A stretch of DNA of 10,303 bases from Bacteroidota bacterium (GCA_017860335.1 JAFNAU010000041.1:1-10303), one strand, 5' to 3'; counted from the stretch's first letter, positions 1 through 6,663 are shown. Notes: generated by a model from the sequence alone, not told the origin. Numbers and translations: made by a program.

Positions 1-66
1 TTCTTCTAATCATTATTATTGTTTTTTCGAGTAATTTGATAGTTTTTATAGGTATATGGTGAATTT

Positions 67-79
67 AGTTTGCCAAACT
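67..79. promoter_or_regulatory. Candidate operator: near-perfect inverted repeat upstream of mscL
   Basis: The sequence AGTTTG-C-CAAACT is a 6-bp perfect inverted repeat around one central base. It ends one base before the presumed -33 element of the mscL promoter, a usual place for a regulator to bind. The regulator is unknown, and a repeat this short can arise by chance in AT-rich DNA. Confidence 0.22.
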
Positions 80-80
80 G

Positions 81-111
81 CTTGTAATTTAAAGTTAATT
101 GTATATTTTTG
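81..111 (+). promoter_or_regulatory. Bacteroidota-type promoter of mscL
   Basis: The -7 element TATTTTTG (104-111) matches the Bacteroidota consensus TAnnTTTG. A partial -33 element CTTG (81-84) lies exactly 19 bases upstream. Transcription would start near position 118, giving a leader of roughly 25 bases before the mscL start at 144. The flanking string TATATTTTTGC (102-112) recurs identically at 670-680, before the next gene. Confidence 0.6.
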
Positions 112-143
112 CATTCAAAGTATTTAACTTAAAAATAATAATT

Positions 144-560
144 ATGGGCTTTATTAAAGAATTCAAAGAATTTGCAATGAAAGGCAATGTAATTGACCTG
201 GCTGTTGCGGTAATCATTGGTGGTGCATTCGGTAAAATCATTGCATCATTTGTAGCTGATATTGTCATGCCATTAATTGGCTTGTTGCTTGGCGGTGTAA
301 ATTTCACAGAACTCAAATGGGTAATTAGACCGGCTGAAGTTGTAAACGGTGTGGAAAAAGCGGCTGCTACACTGAATTATGGCAACTTTATTCAGGTTAC
401 TTTTGACTTCCTGATCATTGCTTTGGCCATCTTTCTGGCTATCAAAGGTATGAATTCATTCAAGAAAAAAGAAGAACTGGCTCCCGAAGCTCCTGCTGCG
501 CCATCTGTAGAAGAAACTTTGCTTACAGAAATCCGTGATTTATTGAAAGAAAAAAAATAA
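144..560 (+). CDS. mscL: Large-conductance mechanosensitive channel MscL
   Basis: This 138-residue inner-membrane protein forms the pentameric channel that opens under high membrane tension and releases solutes during hypo-osmotic shock. The MscL signature is clear: KGNVIDLAVAVIIGGAFGK at residues 13-31, continuing through SFVADIVMPLIG as the pore-lining first membrane helix. A periplasmic loop spans about 50-80 and the second membrane helix about 80-101. Next come a lysine-rich cluster (107-109), an Ala/Pro-rich linker (112-120) and a C-terminal amphipathic helix with LLTEIRDLLKEKK. Length is normal for the family. I chose the ATG at 144 because the family starts with this MGFIKEFKEF-type N-terminus and A-rich sequence precedes it. 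An in-frame ATG at 99 lies upstream of the likely transcription start. The gene is monocistronic, between its own promoter and a terminator. Confidence 0.97.
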   Translation: MGFIKEFKEFAMKGNVIDLAVAVIIGGAFGKIIASFVADIVMPLIGLLLGGVNFTELKWVIRPAEVVNGVEKAAATLNYGNFIQVTFDFLIIALAIFLAIKGMNSFKKKEELAPEAPAAPSVEETLLTEIRDLLKEKK

Positions 561-581
561 ATTGCATCAATAACAATAAAT

Positions 582-625
582 TCGTTTTGAAGGTGTTATT
601 TATCATTCTTCAAAACGATTTTTTT
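582..625 (+). terminator. Rho-independent terminator after mscL
   Basis: An 11-bp perfect stem (TCGTTTTGAAG at 582-592 with CTTCAAAACGA at 608-618) encloses a 15-base loop and is followed directly by seven T residues (619-625). It begins 21 bases after the mscL stop codon. The stem is AT-rich but long and perfect. It separates mscL from the lipoprotein gene. Confidence 0.8.
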
Positions 626-671
626 ATGCTTTATACTCAAGTGTGGTCGAAGTGAGTTGAAAAAGTTTTTA

Positions 672-679
672 TATTTTTG
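672..679 (+). promoter_or_regulatory. Candidate -7 promoter element of the 765-1301 lipoprotein gene
   Basis: TATTTTTG matches TAnnTTTG and lies in the same 11-base string (TATATTTTTGC, 670-680) as the mscL promoter. I see no good TTTG at the expected -33 position near 649-652, so the site may be weak or need an activator. Transcription from it would give a leader of about 80 bases and would place the in-frame ATG at 705 inside the transcript. Confidence 0.45.
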
Positions 680-764
680 CGAGAAGTATATATAGTGGAA
701 ACTGATGAATGAATTTATTGGCATCAAAACTGGTTTTATAATTAACACACAGATAAATATAGAT

Positions 765-1301
765 ATGAAAAAGTTTTTATTATTTTTTGCATTAATCGTG
801 GCAATATTTCCTTCATGCAAGGAGATTGAAAAATTAACTCAGTTTGATCTGCCGGTGAGCCAGCAGTTTACTCTTCCTGGATTATTACCCGTGATGAATG
901 GCTTTTCGTTTTCAACCCCCGATGTGGAGACTAACTACATGAGTTATTTCGAAATGTTTAACATCAACGCGGATTTAGTGGAAAGCATTAGCATTAAAAG
1001 TGCTGCATTCAAAATAAATAAACCACAAACAGCTGATTTTAGTTTCCTCAAATCAGTTGAGGTCTACATTTCTGCCGACGGACTTGAACCTGTTTTGATG
1101 GCCTCAAAAAAAGATGTTAACACTAATGTTGGAAATTCACTTGATCTGAATGTTGACAATAAGGTAAACCTGAAGGATTATGTAACTAAAAACAATATAA
1201 AGTTGAATGTAAAAGTTACAACTGTAAAAGCTACGACAGAAGAATATGTCATTGATACAAAGCTTGTATTTGGGGTCGATGCCAAAGTGATAGGGTTGTA
1301 A
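765..1301 (+). CDS. Small lipoprotein of unknown function
   Basis: I do not recognise the family. The protein is 178 residues. Its N-terminus MKKFLLFFALIVAIFPSC is a lipoprotein signal: two lysines, a hydrophobic stretch and a lipobox FPSC with the lipidated Cys at 18. The mature part has no membrane segment. Its strand-length alternation of hydrophobic and polar residues, with few predicted helices, suggests a small beta-sandwich (inference). A segment around 95-115 (DFSFLKSVEVYISADGLEP) is the most distinctive stretch. I chose the ATG at 765 over the in-frame ATG at 705 because only the later start puts the positively charged signal peptide at the N-terminus; A-rich bases precede it. After the lipid Cys the residues KEIEK do not clearly match a surface-export signal, so it may face the periplasm. 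It is transcribed alone or ahead of the next two exported proteins. Confidence 0.8.
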   Translation: MKKFLLFFALIVAIFPSCKEIEKLTQFDLPVSQQFTLPGLLPVMNGFSFSTPDVETNYMSYFEMFNINADLVESISIKSAAFKINKPQTADFSFLKSVEVYISADGLEPVLMASKKDVNTNVGNSLDLNVDNKVNLKDYVTKNNIKLNVKVTTVKATTEEYVIDTKLVFGVDAKVIGL

Positions 1302-1520
1302 ACCAATCTGATGTTATAAATTTCAGAGGTGGCTTTGAATTAAAACGTAGTTGTTATATTTTGTCTTAAAAAAAGAGTAATTTTACAACCCGAAATTATT
1401 CGAAATTACTTCAGAAAAATTGATTTCATGAAACGAGCATTAATACGAGTATTCAACAAATACAGTAAAAATTCGGCATGCAAGTTCCATTTGACAATGT
1501 AAAAAATAAATTATTTTCAA
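1302..1520 (+). other. 219-bp intergenic leader with tandem repeat and possible small ORF
   Basis: This stretch separates the lipoprotein gene from the next exported-protein gene. I see no hairpin with a T-tract in it. It contains a promoter-like pair (1334-1363) and a tandem 10-base repeat differing at one position (CGAAATTATT at 1391-1400, CGAAATTACT at 1401-1410). A 24-codon open frame (1428-1502) starts with ATG and ends 18 bases before the next gene; its predicted product is basic and begins MKRALIRVFNKY. If the promoter is right, the repeat and small frame both lie in the 5' leader of the downstream gene. Whether either is functional cannot be told from one sequence. Confidence 0.35.
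1334..1363 (+). promoter_or_regulatory. Candidate promoter of the 1521-2450 gene
   Basis: TTTG at 1334-1337 is followed after 19 bases by TATTTTG (1357-1363), one T short of TAnnTTTG. The spacing is right but the -7 element is imperfect. Initiation here would make a 5' leader of about 150 bases. Confidence 0.33.
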
Positions 1521-2450
1521 ATGAAAAAAATAACTGCATTTCTTTTATTTGTATTTTGCGGATTTTCGCTTTTTGGTCAGATAAATGCAGCAGATTCAAC
1601 AGTCCAGGTAGTGGGTTACTGGAATGTTCATGATAAGCAAACCTATCAGGTAACCGAAGAATCAAACAAGATCCAAAATGGTACAGACACGATAAGTAAA
1701 CAAAAGATAGCATACCTGCTCGACGTTGAAGTGCTTGATTCTACTGCAAATTCCTACACTATTCAATGGCTATCGCACGATGTAAAGGTAATCAATACGC
1801 CAAACCCTTTATTGGATGACTTGTATAAGCTGGGTGAAAATTCAAAAATCATCTTCAGCGTATCTGAAACAGGAGTATTTAAAGAAATACTCAACTGGCA
1901 GGAAATGCAGGCACAAAACCAAAAAGCGTTTGAAATGTTGCGAACAAAATTTGACACGATACCGCAACTGGTAAATATGATTAATGGTTTGGAAAGTAAG
2001 TTTAATTCAAAAGAAGCGATTGAAGGTTCATCCGTCAAACTGATTAATCAGTTTTATTCGTTTCACGGAGGTAAATACAAACTGGGCGAGGAGCTGAATA
2101 CTTCCGTTAAATTACCAAACGCATACGGAGGCGAACCTTTCGACGGAATGCTTACTGTGCTGCTCGATGAAATTGATACCGATAACGATTATTCAATAAT
2201 CCGGTCGTGGCAAACCGCAGACTCAGGTCAGCTCACCGAATTTGCAAAAAAAATTGTTAAAGGCATTGCTTCAGACATGAACGTTGATATTAAAAACGAG
2301 CAGCTTGATTTTCCGCCAATGGTCAATGAAACACGCATTGCCTCGCAAATTCACGGTAATACCGGCTGGGTAATATACAGTAACATGACCACCGAAGTTT
2401 CGCTCAATGATGTACTGAATATCGAAGAAACAACCATTGAACTTCAATAA
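1521..2450 (+). CDS. Exported protein of unknown function (309 aa)
   Basis: The N-terminus MKKITAFLLFVFCGFSLFGQ is a Sec signal peptide with a probable signal-peptidase I cut near residues 20-24 (FGQINA-A). A Cys at 13 sits inside the hydrophobic core and does not look like a lipobox. The mature protein has no membrane helix. The early part (about 25-95) is a series of likely beta strands, with KQTYQVTEESNKIQNGTDT resembling exported Bacteroidota proteins of the DUF6263 type; this is a recollection of pattern, not a confirmed match. The middle (about 120-165) is helical, and the C-terminal third returns to beta-rich sequence. I see no catalytic motif. The ATG start is preceded by A-rich DNA and the signal peptide confirms it. 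The DUF4403-type gene follows after 89 bp in the same direction, so the two may be co-transcribed envelope genes. Confidence 0.8.
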   Translation: MKKITAFLLFVFCGFSLFGQINAADSTVQVVGYWNVHDKQTYQVTEESNKIQNGTDTISKQKIAYLLDVEVLDSTANSYTIQWLSHDVKVINTPNPLLDDLYKLGENSKIIFSVSETGVFKEILNWQEMQAQNQKAFEMLRTKFDTIPQLVNMINGLESKFNSKEAIEGSSVKLINQFYSFHGGKYKLGEELNTSVKLPNAYGGEPFDGMLTVLLDEIDTDNDYSIIRSWQTADSGQLTEFAKKIVKGIASDMNVDIKNEQLDFPPMVNETRIASQIHGNTGWVIYSNMTTEVSLNDVLNIEETTIELQ

Positions 2451-2472
2451 AATTGGAACGATATGAAGTCAA

Positions 2473-2484
2473 ATGATTAATCAT
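2473..2484. promoter_or_regulatory. 12-bp perfect palindrome between the exported-protein and DUF4403 genes
   Basis: ATGATTAATCAT is self-complementary over all 12 bases and lies 56 bases before the DUF4403 start. It could bind a dimeric regulator, but no matching Bacteroidota promoter is obvious next to it and such AT-rich palindromes can occur by chance. Confidence 0.2.
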
Positions 2485-2539
2485 CAGTATGTTATAGCGT
2501 ATTGAAAGGAAAAAACATTTAAAAATAAAAATATCAGAA

Positions 2540-3931
2540 ATGAAATATAAATTCTTCGTTTTCATTACTCTGGCAACAGGGTTGCTGTTATCTTCATGTA
2601 AAACCCTGAAAACCGAACGTCCCAAAGAATCCTATTTGCCTTCCGATCTTTCACCAGCCTATTCGGAGCTTCCGCTGCATCTGGAACTGGATATCAAACA
2701 ACTTGAAACTTCTGTCAACAACAACCTGAATGGTTTGCTGTATGAAGGTTCAAACATTACGGACAAGGATTTGTCAATCAAAGTCTGGAAATCCGGCGAT
2801 TTTACCTTTACTGTAAACAATAACAATATAGAGTACCGTATTCCCCTGAAAATTTGGTCGCGGTTTGCCTGGAAGGTTCAAAAACTGGGCGTGACCCTTG
2901 CCGACGATTACGAGGCTACGGGAATTATTGCACTGAAGTATAAAACATCTGTAGGAATTGACAAAAACTGGAATCTGGTAGCCGAAACTGCTTCGCAGGG
3001 CTATGAATGGATTCAGACACCCAAACTGAATATGATTGGCGTTAATGTGCCTGTAAAACCCATCGCCGATCTGGCTCTCTCGAAATACGGAAAGACCATT
3101 ACGCAACAGATAGATAAATCGCTCAGTGAATTTGCCAGTCTGAATAAACAGGTAGCAGCCGCCTGGACTGAGCTTCAGAAACCCGTACAGGCAAGTGCCG
3201 AAAACGATGTGTGGGTACGAATTATTCCCAAAGACATTTTGGTATCTCCTTTTGTGACTAAGGGCGGTAAACTTCAGACAGATATTTCGCTTTATGGCCG
3301 GGTGGAAACCATTATGGGCTCAAAACCAGCAGCAGGCAAGCCGGTAGCGTTACCTCCGTTCAAACGATCCAACAGTGCGCCGCAGCAGTTCAATCTGAAT
3401 GTGGCTGCCGATGTGACCTTCGACAAGATATCCGAACTTGCCAAACAGCAACTGCTTAACCAAACATTCAGTCAGGGCAAAAAATATATTAAGATTACCG
3501 ATTTATCGGTTTTCGGCAGTGAGGGGAAAGCTGTTTTTTCGGCAGATGTTATTGGTTCGGTCAAAGGACGTATTTATTTCACAGGTGATATGATTTATAA
3601 TCCTTCGAAAATGACTGTAGAAGTCGCCAATCCGGAATTTGAGCTGAAAACAAAGAATACGCTCATTAAATCGGCCGATTGGTTGCTGCATGGTCTAATT
3701 CTGAAGAAGATTATTCCTTATCTTTCATTTCCGGTAAAAGAATACACTGATCAGATGAAAACCGAAGCTAATGTCATGCTCAAAAATTATAAAGTCTATG
3801 AAGGTGTTAGTCTTCAGGGAAAACTGGACGATTTTACCATGAAGAGTGTCAGTCTGGTACCGGGAGCTGTACGTATTCAGGCCAATCTGAAAGGCAATGT
3901 CATGCTGAAACTGGCCAATATCAAATTCTGA
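2540..3931 (+). CDS. DUF4403-type lipoprotein
   Basis: This 463-residue protein looks like the DUF4403 family, known mainly from Bacteroidota and Pseudomonadota and, as far as I know, without an assigned function. The N-terminus MKYKFFVFITLATGLLLSSC is a lipoprotein signal with lipobox LSSC and lipidated Cys 20. Family-like stretches are ELPLHLELDIKQLETSVNN (43-61), the IPLKIW block (101-106), the DKNWNLVAET strand (141-150), VWVRIIPKDILVSPF (224-238) and the C-terminal region from WLLHGLILKKIIPYLSFP (381-398). The body appears beta-rich, with amphipathic helices near 175-200 and 295-310, and has no membrane segment. Length is typical. Residues after the Cys (KTLKTE) show no clear surface-export signal, so an outer-membrane lipoprotein facing the periplasm is most likely (inference). 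The ATG at 2540 has the A-rich upstream context seen at its neighbours. It ends 13 bp from the convergent helicase gene. Confidence 0.85.
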   Translation: MKYKFFVFITLATGLLLSSCKTLKTERPKESYLPSDLSPAYSELPLHLELDIKQLETSVNNNLNGLLYEGSNITDKDLSIKVWKSGDFTFTVNNNNIEYRIPLKIWSRFAWKVQKLGVTLADDYEATGIIALKYKTSVGIDKNWNLVAETASQGYEWIQTPKLNMIGVNVPVKPIADLALSKYGKTITQQIDKSLSEFASLNKQVAAAWTELQKPVQASAENDVWVRIIPKDILVSPFVTKGGKLQTDISLYGRVETIMGSKPAAGKPVALPPFKRSNSAPQQFNLNVAADVTFDKISELAKQQLLNQTFSQGKKYIKITDLSVFGSEGKAVFSADVIGSVKGRIYFTGDMIYNPSKMTVEVANPEFELKTKNTLIKSADWLLHGLILKKIIPYLSFPVKEYTDQMKTEANVMLKNYKVYEGVSLQGKLDDFTMKSVSLVPGAVRIQANLKGNVMLKLANIKF

Positions 3932-3944
3932 GAAACAGAACGGA

Positions 3945-5276
3945 TTATTTCTTTTTCTGTCCTCTTGTTTTTGGTTTTCCGTATTTCAACTTAAGGGCTT
4001 CCTTACGACGGATCTTCATATTCACTTTTTTGTTTTTGTCCTTCTTTTCATGGAAAGCCGGGCCGTGATCTTCTTTTTTGGAAACGAAAGCCACTGAGTT
4101 TCCTGTCATAATTTGAGGAAGTTCACTTTCGGTAAGCTCGGTTGAAATTTCTACTTCTTCGGGCATGCGCATCATCGGGATTTTTTGTCCCATAAGCAGT
4201 TGGATGCTTTCGCGTTTGGTAGCATCATCTTTAGTGATAAAAGTTACTGCCACCCCTTTTTTGTCAACGCGTCCTGTACGTCCGATGCGGTGCATGTAGT
4301 TTTCGGGTTCTTCTGGCACATCAAAATTCACCACATGGGTTACATCGTCGAAATCCAGTCCGCGTGCGACAATGTCTGTTGCTATTAATACCCTAAGCGC
4401 GTTTTTGTTGAATGAATTCAGTGTCTCGAAACGATTATTCTGGGTTTTGTTGGAATGAATGACACCGATGTTATCCGGAAACAGCGAAGAAATTCTTTCG
4501 TATACTTCATCTGCTAGTTTTTTAGTCGATACAAACAGCAATACTTTCGAAAATCCAGGCTCTGTTTTCAGCAGGTATTCCAGTAAATTTATTTTTGTAT
4601 TGTAGTTCGCAACTTTTATTCCTATCTGTTTGATATTTGCCAGCGGAGTGCCGGTACGCGCTGCTTCAATTTCCTGAGGATCAATAAAGAAATCAGCTAT
4701 GAAGTCCTTTATTTCTGTTGTCATCGTTGCCGAGAACATCAGATTTTGTCTTTTTCGGGGCAGTAAATCCATAATTCGGATGAGCTGCGGACGAAATCCC
4801 AGATTAAGCATTTCATCCACCTCATCAATCACGAATCGTTTAACTAACCGGAGTTTAAGCGTCCCGTTAAGTGCAAAATCCAGCAGACGTCCCGGCGTGG
4901 CAACCAATATATCCAGTCCTTCAAGGATAAGCGGCGCTTGCCTGATCATATTTTCTCCACCATAAACTCCTGCAACCCGGATACTCATGTAGGTTGTCAG
5001 CTGTTCTATTTCTTCTGTAACCTGAACAACAAGTTCGCGGGTTGGTACTACAATCAAAATTTGGGGATGTTTTTCGGCGGTAAACTTCCACTGGCGCAGG
5101 CAGGGCAGCAGGTATGCGATGGTCTTACCGGTTCCTGTCTGAGCAATACCCACCATGTCGCGACCCGACATGATGACCGGAAAAGCCTTTTCCTGTATGG
5201 TTGTTGCTTCAGTAAAGCCCAGGTCATTGAGCGCGTTTATCAGCGGATTGTTCAGGTTGAAATCGGAAAATTGCAT
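3945..5276 (-). CDS. DEAD-box ATP-dependent RNA helicase (DEVD variant)
   Basis: This cytoplasmic helicase unwinds short RNA duplexes using ATP; bacterial relatives act in ribosome assembly, RNA decay and cold adaptation. All superfamily-2 motifs are visible in order: Q motif with Q28 (TTIQEKAFP), motif I AQTGTGKT (45-52), Ia PTRELV (78-83), GG (106-107), Ib TPGR (127-130), motif II DEVD (151-154), III SAT (182-184), IV around LLFVSTK (246-252), V ATDIVARGLD (299-308) and VI HRIGRTGR (329-336). Motif II reads DEVD rather than DEAD; the acidic residues are kept, so activity is expected. The 443-residue protein ends in a Lys/Arg-rich tail (about 411-443), a common extra RNA-binding element, and carries no other accessory domain. 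The ATG start gives the usual F-x-x-F-x-L N-terminus. It has its own strong promoter and lies 176 bp downstream of tatC. The exact paralogue (RhlE- or CshA-like) cannot be fixed. Confidence 0.96.
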   Translation of the reverse strand: MQFSDFNLNNPLINALNDLGFTEATTIQEKAFPVIMSGRDMVGIAQTGTGKTIAYLLPCLRQWKFTAEKHPQILIVVPTRELVVQVTEEIEQLTTYMSIRVAGVYGGENMIRQAPLILEGLDILVATPGRLLDFALNGTLKLRLVKRFVIDEVDEMLNLGFRPQLIRIMDLLPRKRQNLMFSATMTTEIKDFIADFFIDPQEIEAARTGTPLANIKQIGIKVANYNTKINLLEYLLKTEPGFSKVLLFVSTKKLADEVYERISSLFPDNIGVIHSNKTQNNRFETLNSFNKNALRVLIATDIVARGLDFDDVTHVVNFDVPEEPENYMHRIGRTGRVDKKGVAVTFITKDDATKRESIQLLMGQKIPMMRMPEEVEISTELTESELPQIMTGNSVAFVSKKEDHGPAFHEKKDKNKKVNMKIRRKEALKLKYGKPKTRGQKKK

Positions 5277-5333
5277 TGGATTTATAATTTTGGGAATAAA
5301 AATGGTCTGTTAATACTTGTGGAAATCAGGGTG

Positions 5334-5364
5334 CAAAGATACGCTTAAATTATAGAAAATCAAA
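5334..5364 (-). promoter_or_regulatory. Bacteroidota promoter of the helicase gene
   Basis: Read on the minus strand, TTTG (5364-5361) is followed after exactly 19 bases by TATCTTTG (5341-5334). This is a full match to TTTG-N19-TAnnTTTG and the best promoter in the window. The predicted start near 5327 gives a leader of about 50 bases before the ATG at 5276. It shows that the helicase need not depend on tatAC transcription. Confidence 0.75.
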
Positions 5365-5452
5365 AGTATATATCATCGATGGTTTGAAATTGGGGTAATA
5401 ATACGGCAAGTTGATGCCTGAGATGCCATGAATTCAGGGAGGATAAAAAGAT

Positions 5453-6280
5453 TTAGTCTTCTTGTTCTAAATCTGATTCAAGTGCCGGCAGATCTTTTTT
5501 ACATATAAGGATGCTTACTTCATAGAGCAAATAGATGGGCAACGCGACTACCAGCATGGTAAAGGGATCAGTAGTGGGAGTAATTACTGCGGCTATGATA
5601 AGAATGCCTACAAAAGCATATTTCCGGAAAGATTTCAGTGCTTTTTTTGAAACAAGTCCAATCCGGTTTAGTGCATAAATCACTATTGGTAATTCAAACA
5701 TGATCCCGAGGCTGAAAATCAGTATTCCAAGAGCATTCATGTACGATTGTATGGATATCTGATTGGTTACCAGTCCCGATACCTGATAGGTTCCCAGGAA
5801 ACGAATGGTAAGTGGAAAAATAAGAAAGTAACTAACCAGGGCACCCAGATAAAACAAAAAAGAAGAACTTAGAAAAATGATGCTAATATTTTTGCGCTCA
5901 TGTTGATACAATGCCGGATTGATGAATCGCCAGATCTCGAAAAGCAGGTAAGGCATAGATAAAACCAATGCCATGATAAGCGATGAGGTGATGTGGGTTA
6001 CAAACTGTCCTGCAAGAGTGATATTAATGAGCTGAACTGAAAAATCTTCCGGGCACAAGCCTGGCATCTTCAGCTTTTCGCTCAGCAAGCAAAGCAAACG
6101 GTAGGTATAGAAGTCGGAATTGAGCGGCGGAAGAATGATTTTTGAGAAAACAAAATCCTTAAAACCAAAGAATACGAACAATAACACAGTGACAACACCC
6201 AGGGATCTGAGTATTGTCCACCTTAAAGCTTCGAGATGCTCCCAGAAGGTGAATTCTTTTTCGGAATCAGGCTTGCCCAA
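5453..6280 (-). CDS. tatC: Twin-arginine translocase subunit TatC
   Basis: TatC is the six-helix inner-membrane receptor for twin-arginine signal peptides and, with TatA, exports folded proteins. The 275-residue sequence shows the family blocks: FWEHLEALR (12-20), SMPYLLFEIWRFINPALYQH (108-127) followed by ERK, FELP (195-198, with the conserved membrane Glu 196), and ITPTTDPFTM (233-242) with the final helix. The loop after helix 1 (about 46-95) is longer than in E. coli, includes PPLNSDFYTY and two Cys (64, 76), and ends in the GQF motif; I recall this as typical of Bacteroidota. The start codon is TTG at 6280: the in-frame stop at 6302-6304 lies seven codons further upstream, no ATG intervenes, and the first downstream Met (72) would delete helix 1. 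tatA lies 42 bp upstream, so the two form an operon. The acidic C-terminal tail (ESDLEQED) is cytoplasmic. Confidence 0.97.
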   Translation of the reverse strand: MGKPDSEKEFTFWEHLEALRWTILRSLGVVTVLLFVFFGFKDFVFSKIILPPLNSDFYTYRLLCLLSEKLKMPGLCPEDFSVQLINITLAGQFVTHITSSLIMALVLSMPYLLFEIWRFINPALYQHERKNISIIFLSSSFLFYLGALVSYFLIFPLTIRFLGTYQVSGLVTNQISIQSYMNALGILIFSLGIMFELPIVIYALNRIGLVSKKALKSFRKYAFVGILIIAAVITPTTDPFTMLVVALPIYLLYEVSILICKKDLPALESDLEQED

Positions 6281-6322
6281 TTTTTGGAAACTTATTGAAT
6301 GTCAGACAGGTGAAACAAGAGC

Positions 6323-6523
6323 TTATTTTTCGGTATCGTCTTTAAGATCGTTTTTGATTTCATCGTCCACGTCTTTAAGACCTTTTTTAAAGCTGCTGAC
6401 ACCTTTGCCAAGACCTCTCATGAGTTCAGGTATTTTCTTTCCACCAAAAATAAGCAAAACGACAAGAGCAATAAGTATTATTTCGGGAGCGCCTAACGAA
6501 AAGAGGAGAATATTTACCAGCAT
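6323..6523 (-). CDS. tatA: Twin-arginine translocase subunit TatA
   Basis: TatA is the small membrane protein that assembles with TatC to form the transport pore or weakened membrane patch for folded Tat substrates. The 66-residue sequence has the classic layout: a short N-terminal stretch with the polar residue Glu 14 (GAPEI), a membrane helix (about 14-26), the FGGKKIPELMRGLGKG hinge and amphipathic helix (26-41), and a charged tail (DDEIKNDLKDDTEK). FGGKK and the short length fit TatA rather than TatB. No tatB-like gene lies nearby, so a two-component TatAC system is plausible, with this protein perhaps doing both jobs (inference). The ATG start is preceded by A-rich sequence on the minus strand. 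tatC follows after 42 bp. Confidence 0.95.
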   Translation of the reverse strand: MLVNILLFSLGAPEIILIALVVLLIFGGKKIPELMRGLGKGVSSFKKGLKDVDDEIKNDLKDDTEK

Positions 6524-6555
6524 AATATTATTTAATTTTTATGAGATTATTGATG

Positions 6556-6563
6556 CAAACTTA
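6556..6563 (-). promoter_or_regulatory. Candidate -7 promoter element of tatAC
   Basis: On the minus strand this reads TAAGTTTG, a full match to TAnnTTTG. Initiation about seven bases downstream leaves a leader of roughly 26 bases before the tatA ATG. A good -33 TTTG is not evident at the expected distance (near 6583-6587). Confidence 0.5.
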
Positions 6564-6597
6564 CACAAAAAAATCAAATAACTCAGGTCTGAAAATA

Positions 6598-6634
6598 TAA
6601 AAAAGCATACTGCCGAACACAATTTGCTTTTTTA
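6598..6634 (-). terminator. Candidate terminator after the sugar transferase gene
   Basis: TAAAAAAGCA (6598-6607) and TGCTTTTTTA (6625-6634) form a perfect 10-bp stem around a 17-base loop. On either strand the descending arm carries a run of six U, so it could work in both directions. Only two pairs are G-C, so the hairpin is weak. Its place, 29 bases after the sugar transferase stop and before the tatA promoter element, supports separate transcription units. Confidence 0.4.
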
Positions 6635-6663
6635 AGGATTTTTTAATAACCGGATGATGGAAT

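Noticed and set aside
99..143. N-terminal extension of mscL from the ATG at 99
   Set aside because: It would start upstream of the predicted transcription start and overlap the -7 element, and MscL proteins normally begin at the residue encoded at 144.
641..660. GTGTGGTCGAAGTGAG as a fragment of a dispersed Bacteroidota repeat
   Set aside because: It faintly recalls TCGA-rich dispersed repeats, but there is only one copy here and no inverted partner.
705..764. Earlier in-frame ATG (705) for the small lipoprotein
   Set aside because: It would bury the lipoprotein signal 20 residues into the protein; the start at 765 gives a standard signal peptide.
1307..1327. Hairpin TCTGA/TCAGA after the small lipoprotein as a terminator
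   Set aside because: The stem is only 5 bp and no T-tract follows.
1490..1519. TTTG-N18-TATTTTCA as the promoter of the 1521-2450 gene
   Set aside because: Transcription would begin at or inside the start codon and the -7 element misses the final TTG.
3932..3960. Shared terminator between the convergent DUF4403 and helicase genes
   Set aside because: Only a 6-bp ACAGAA/TTCTGT match with a long loop is present; termination may be Rho-dependent or lie inside the opposite gene.
5417..5438. Hairpin CCTGA/TCAGG downstream of tatC as a terminator
   Set aside because: The stem is 5 bp with a 12-base loop and no U-tract on the minus strand.
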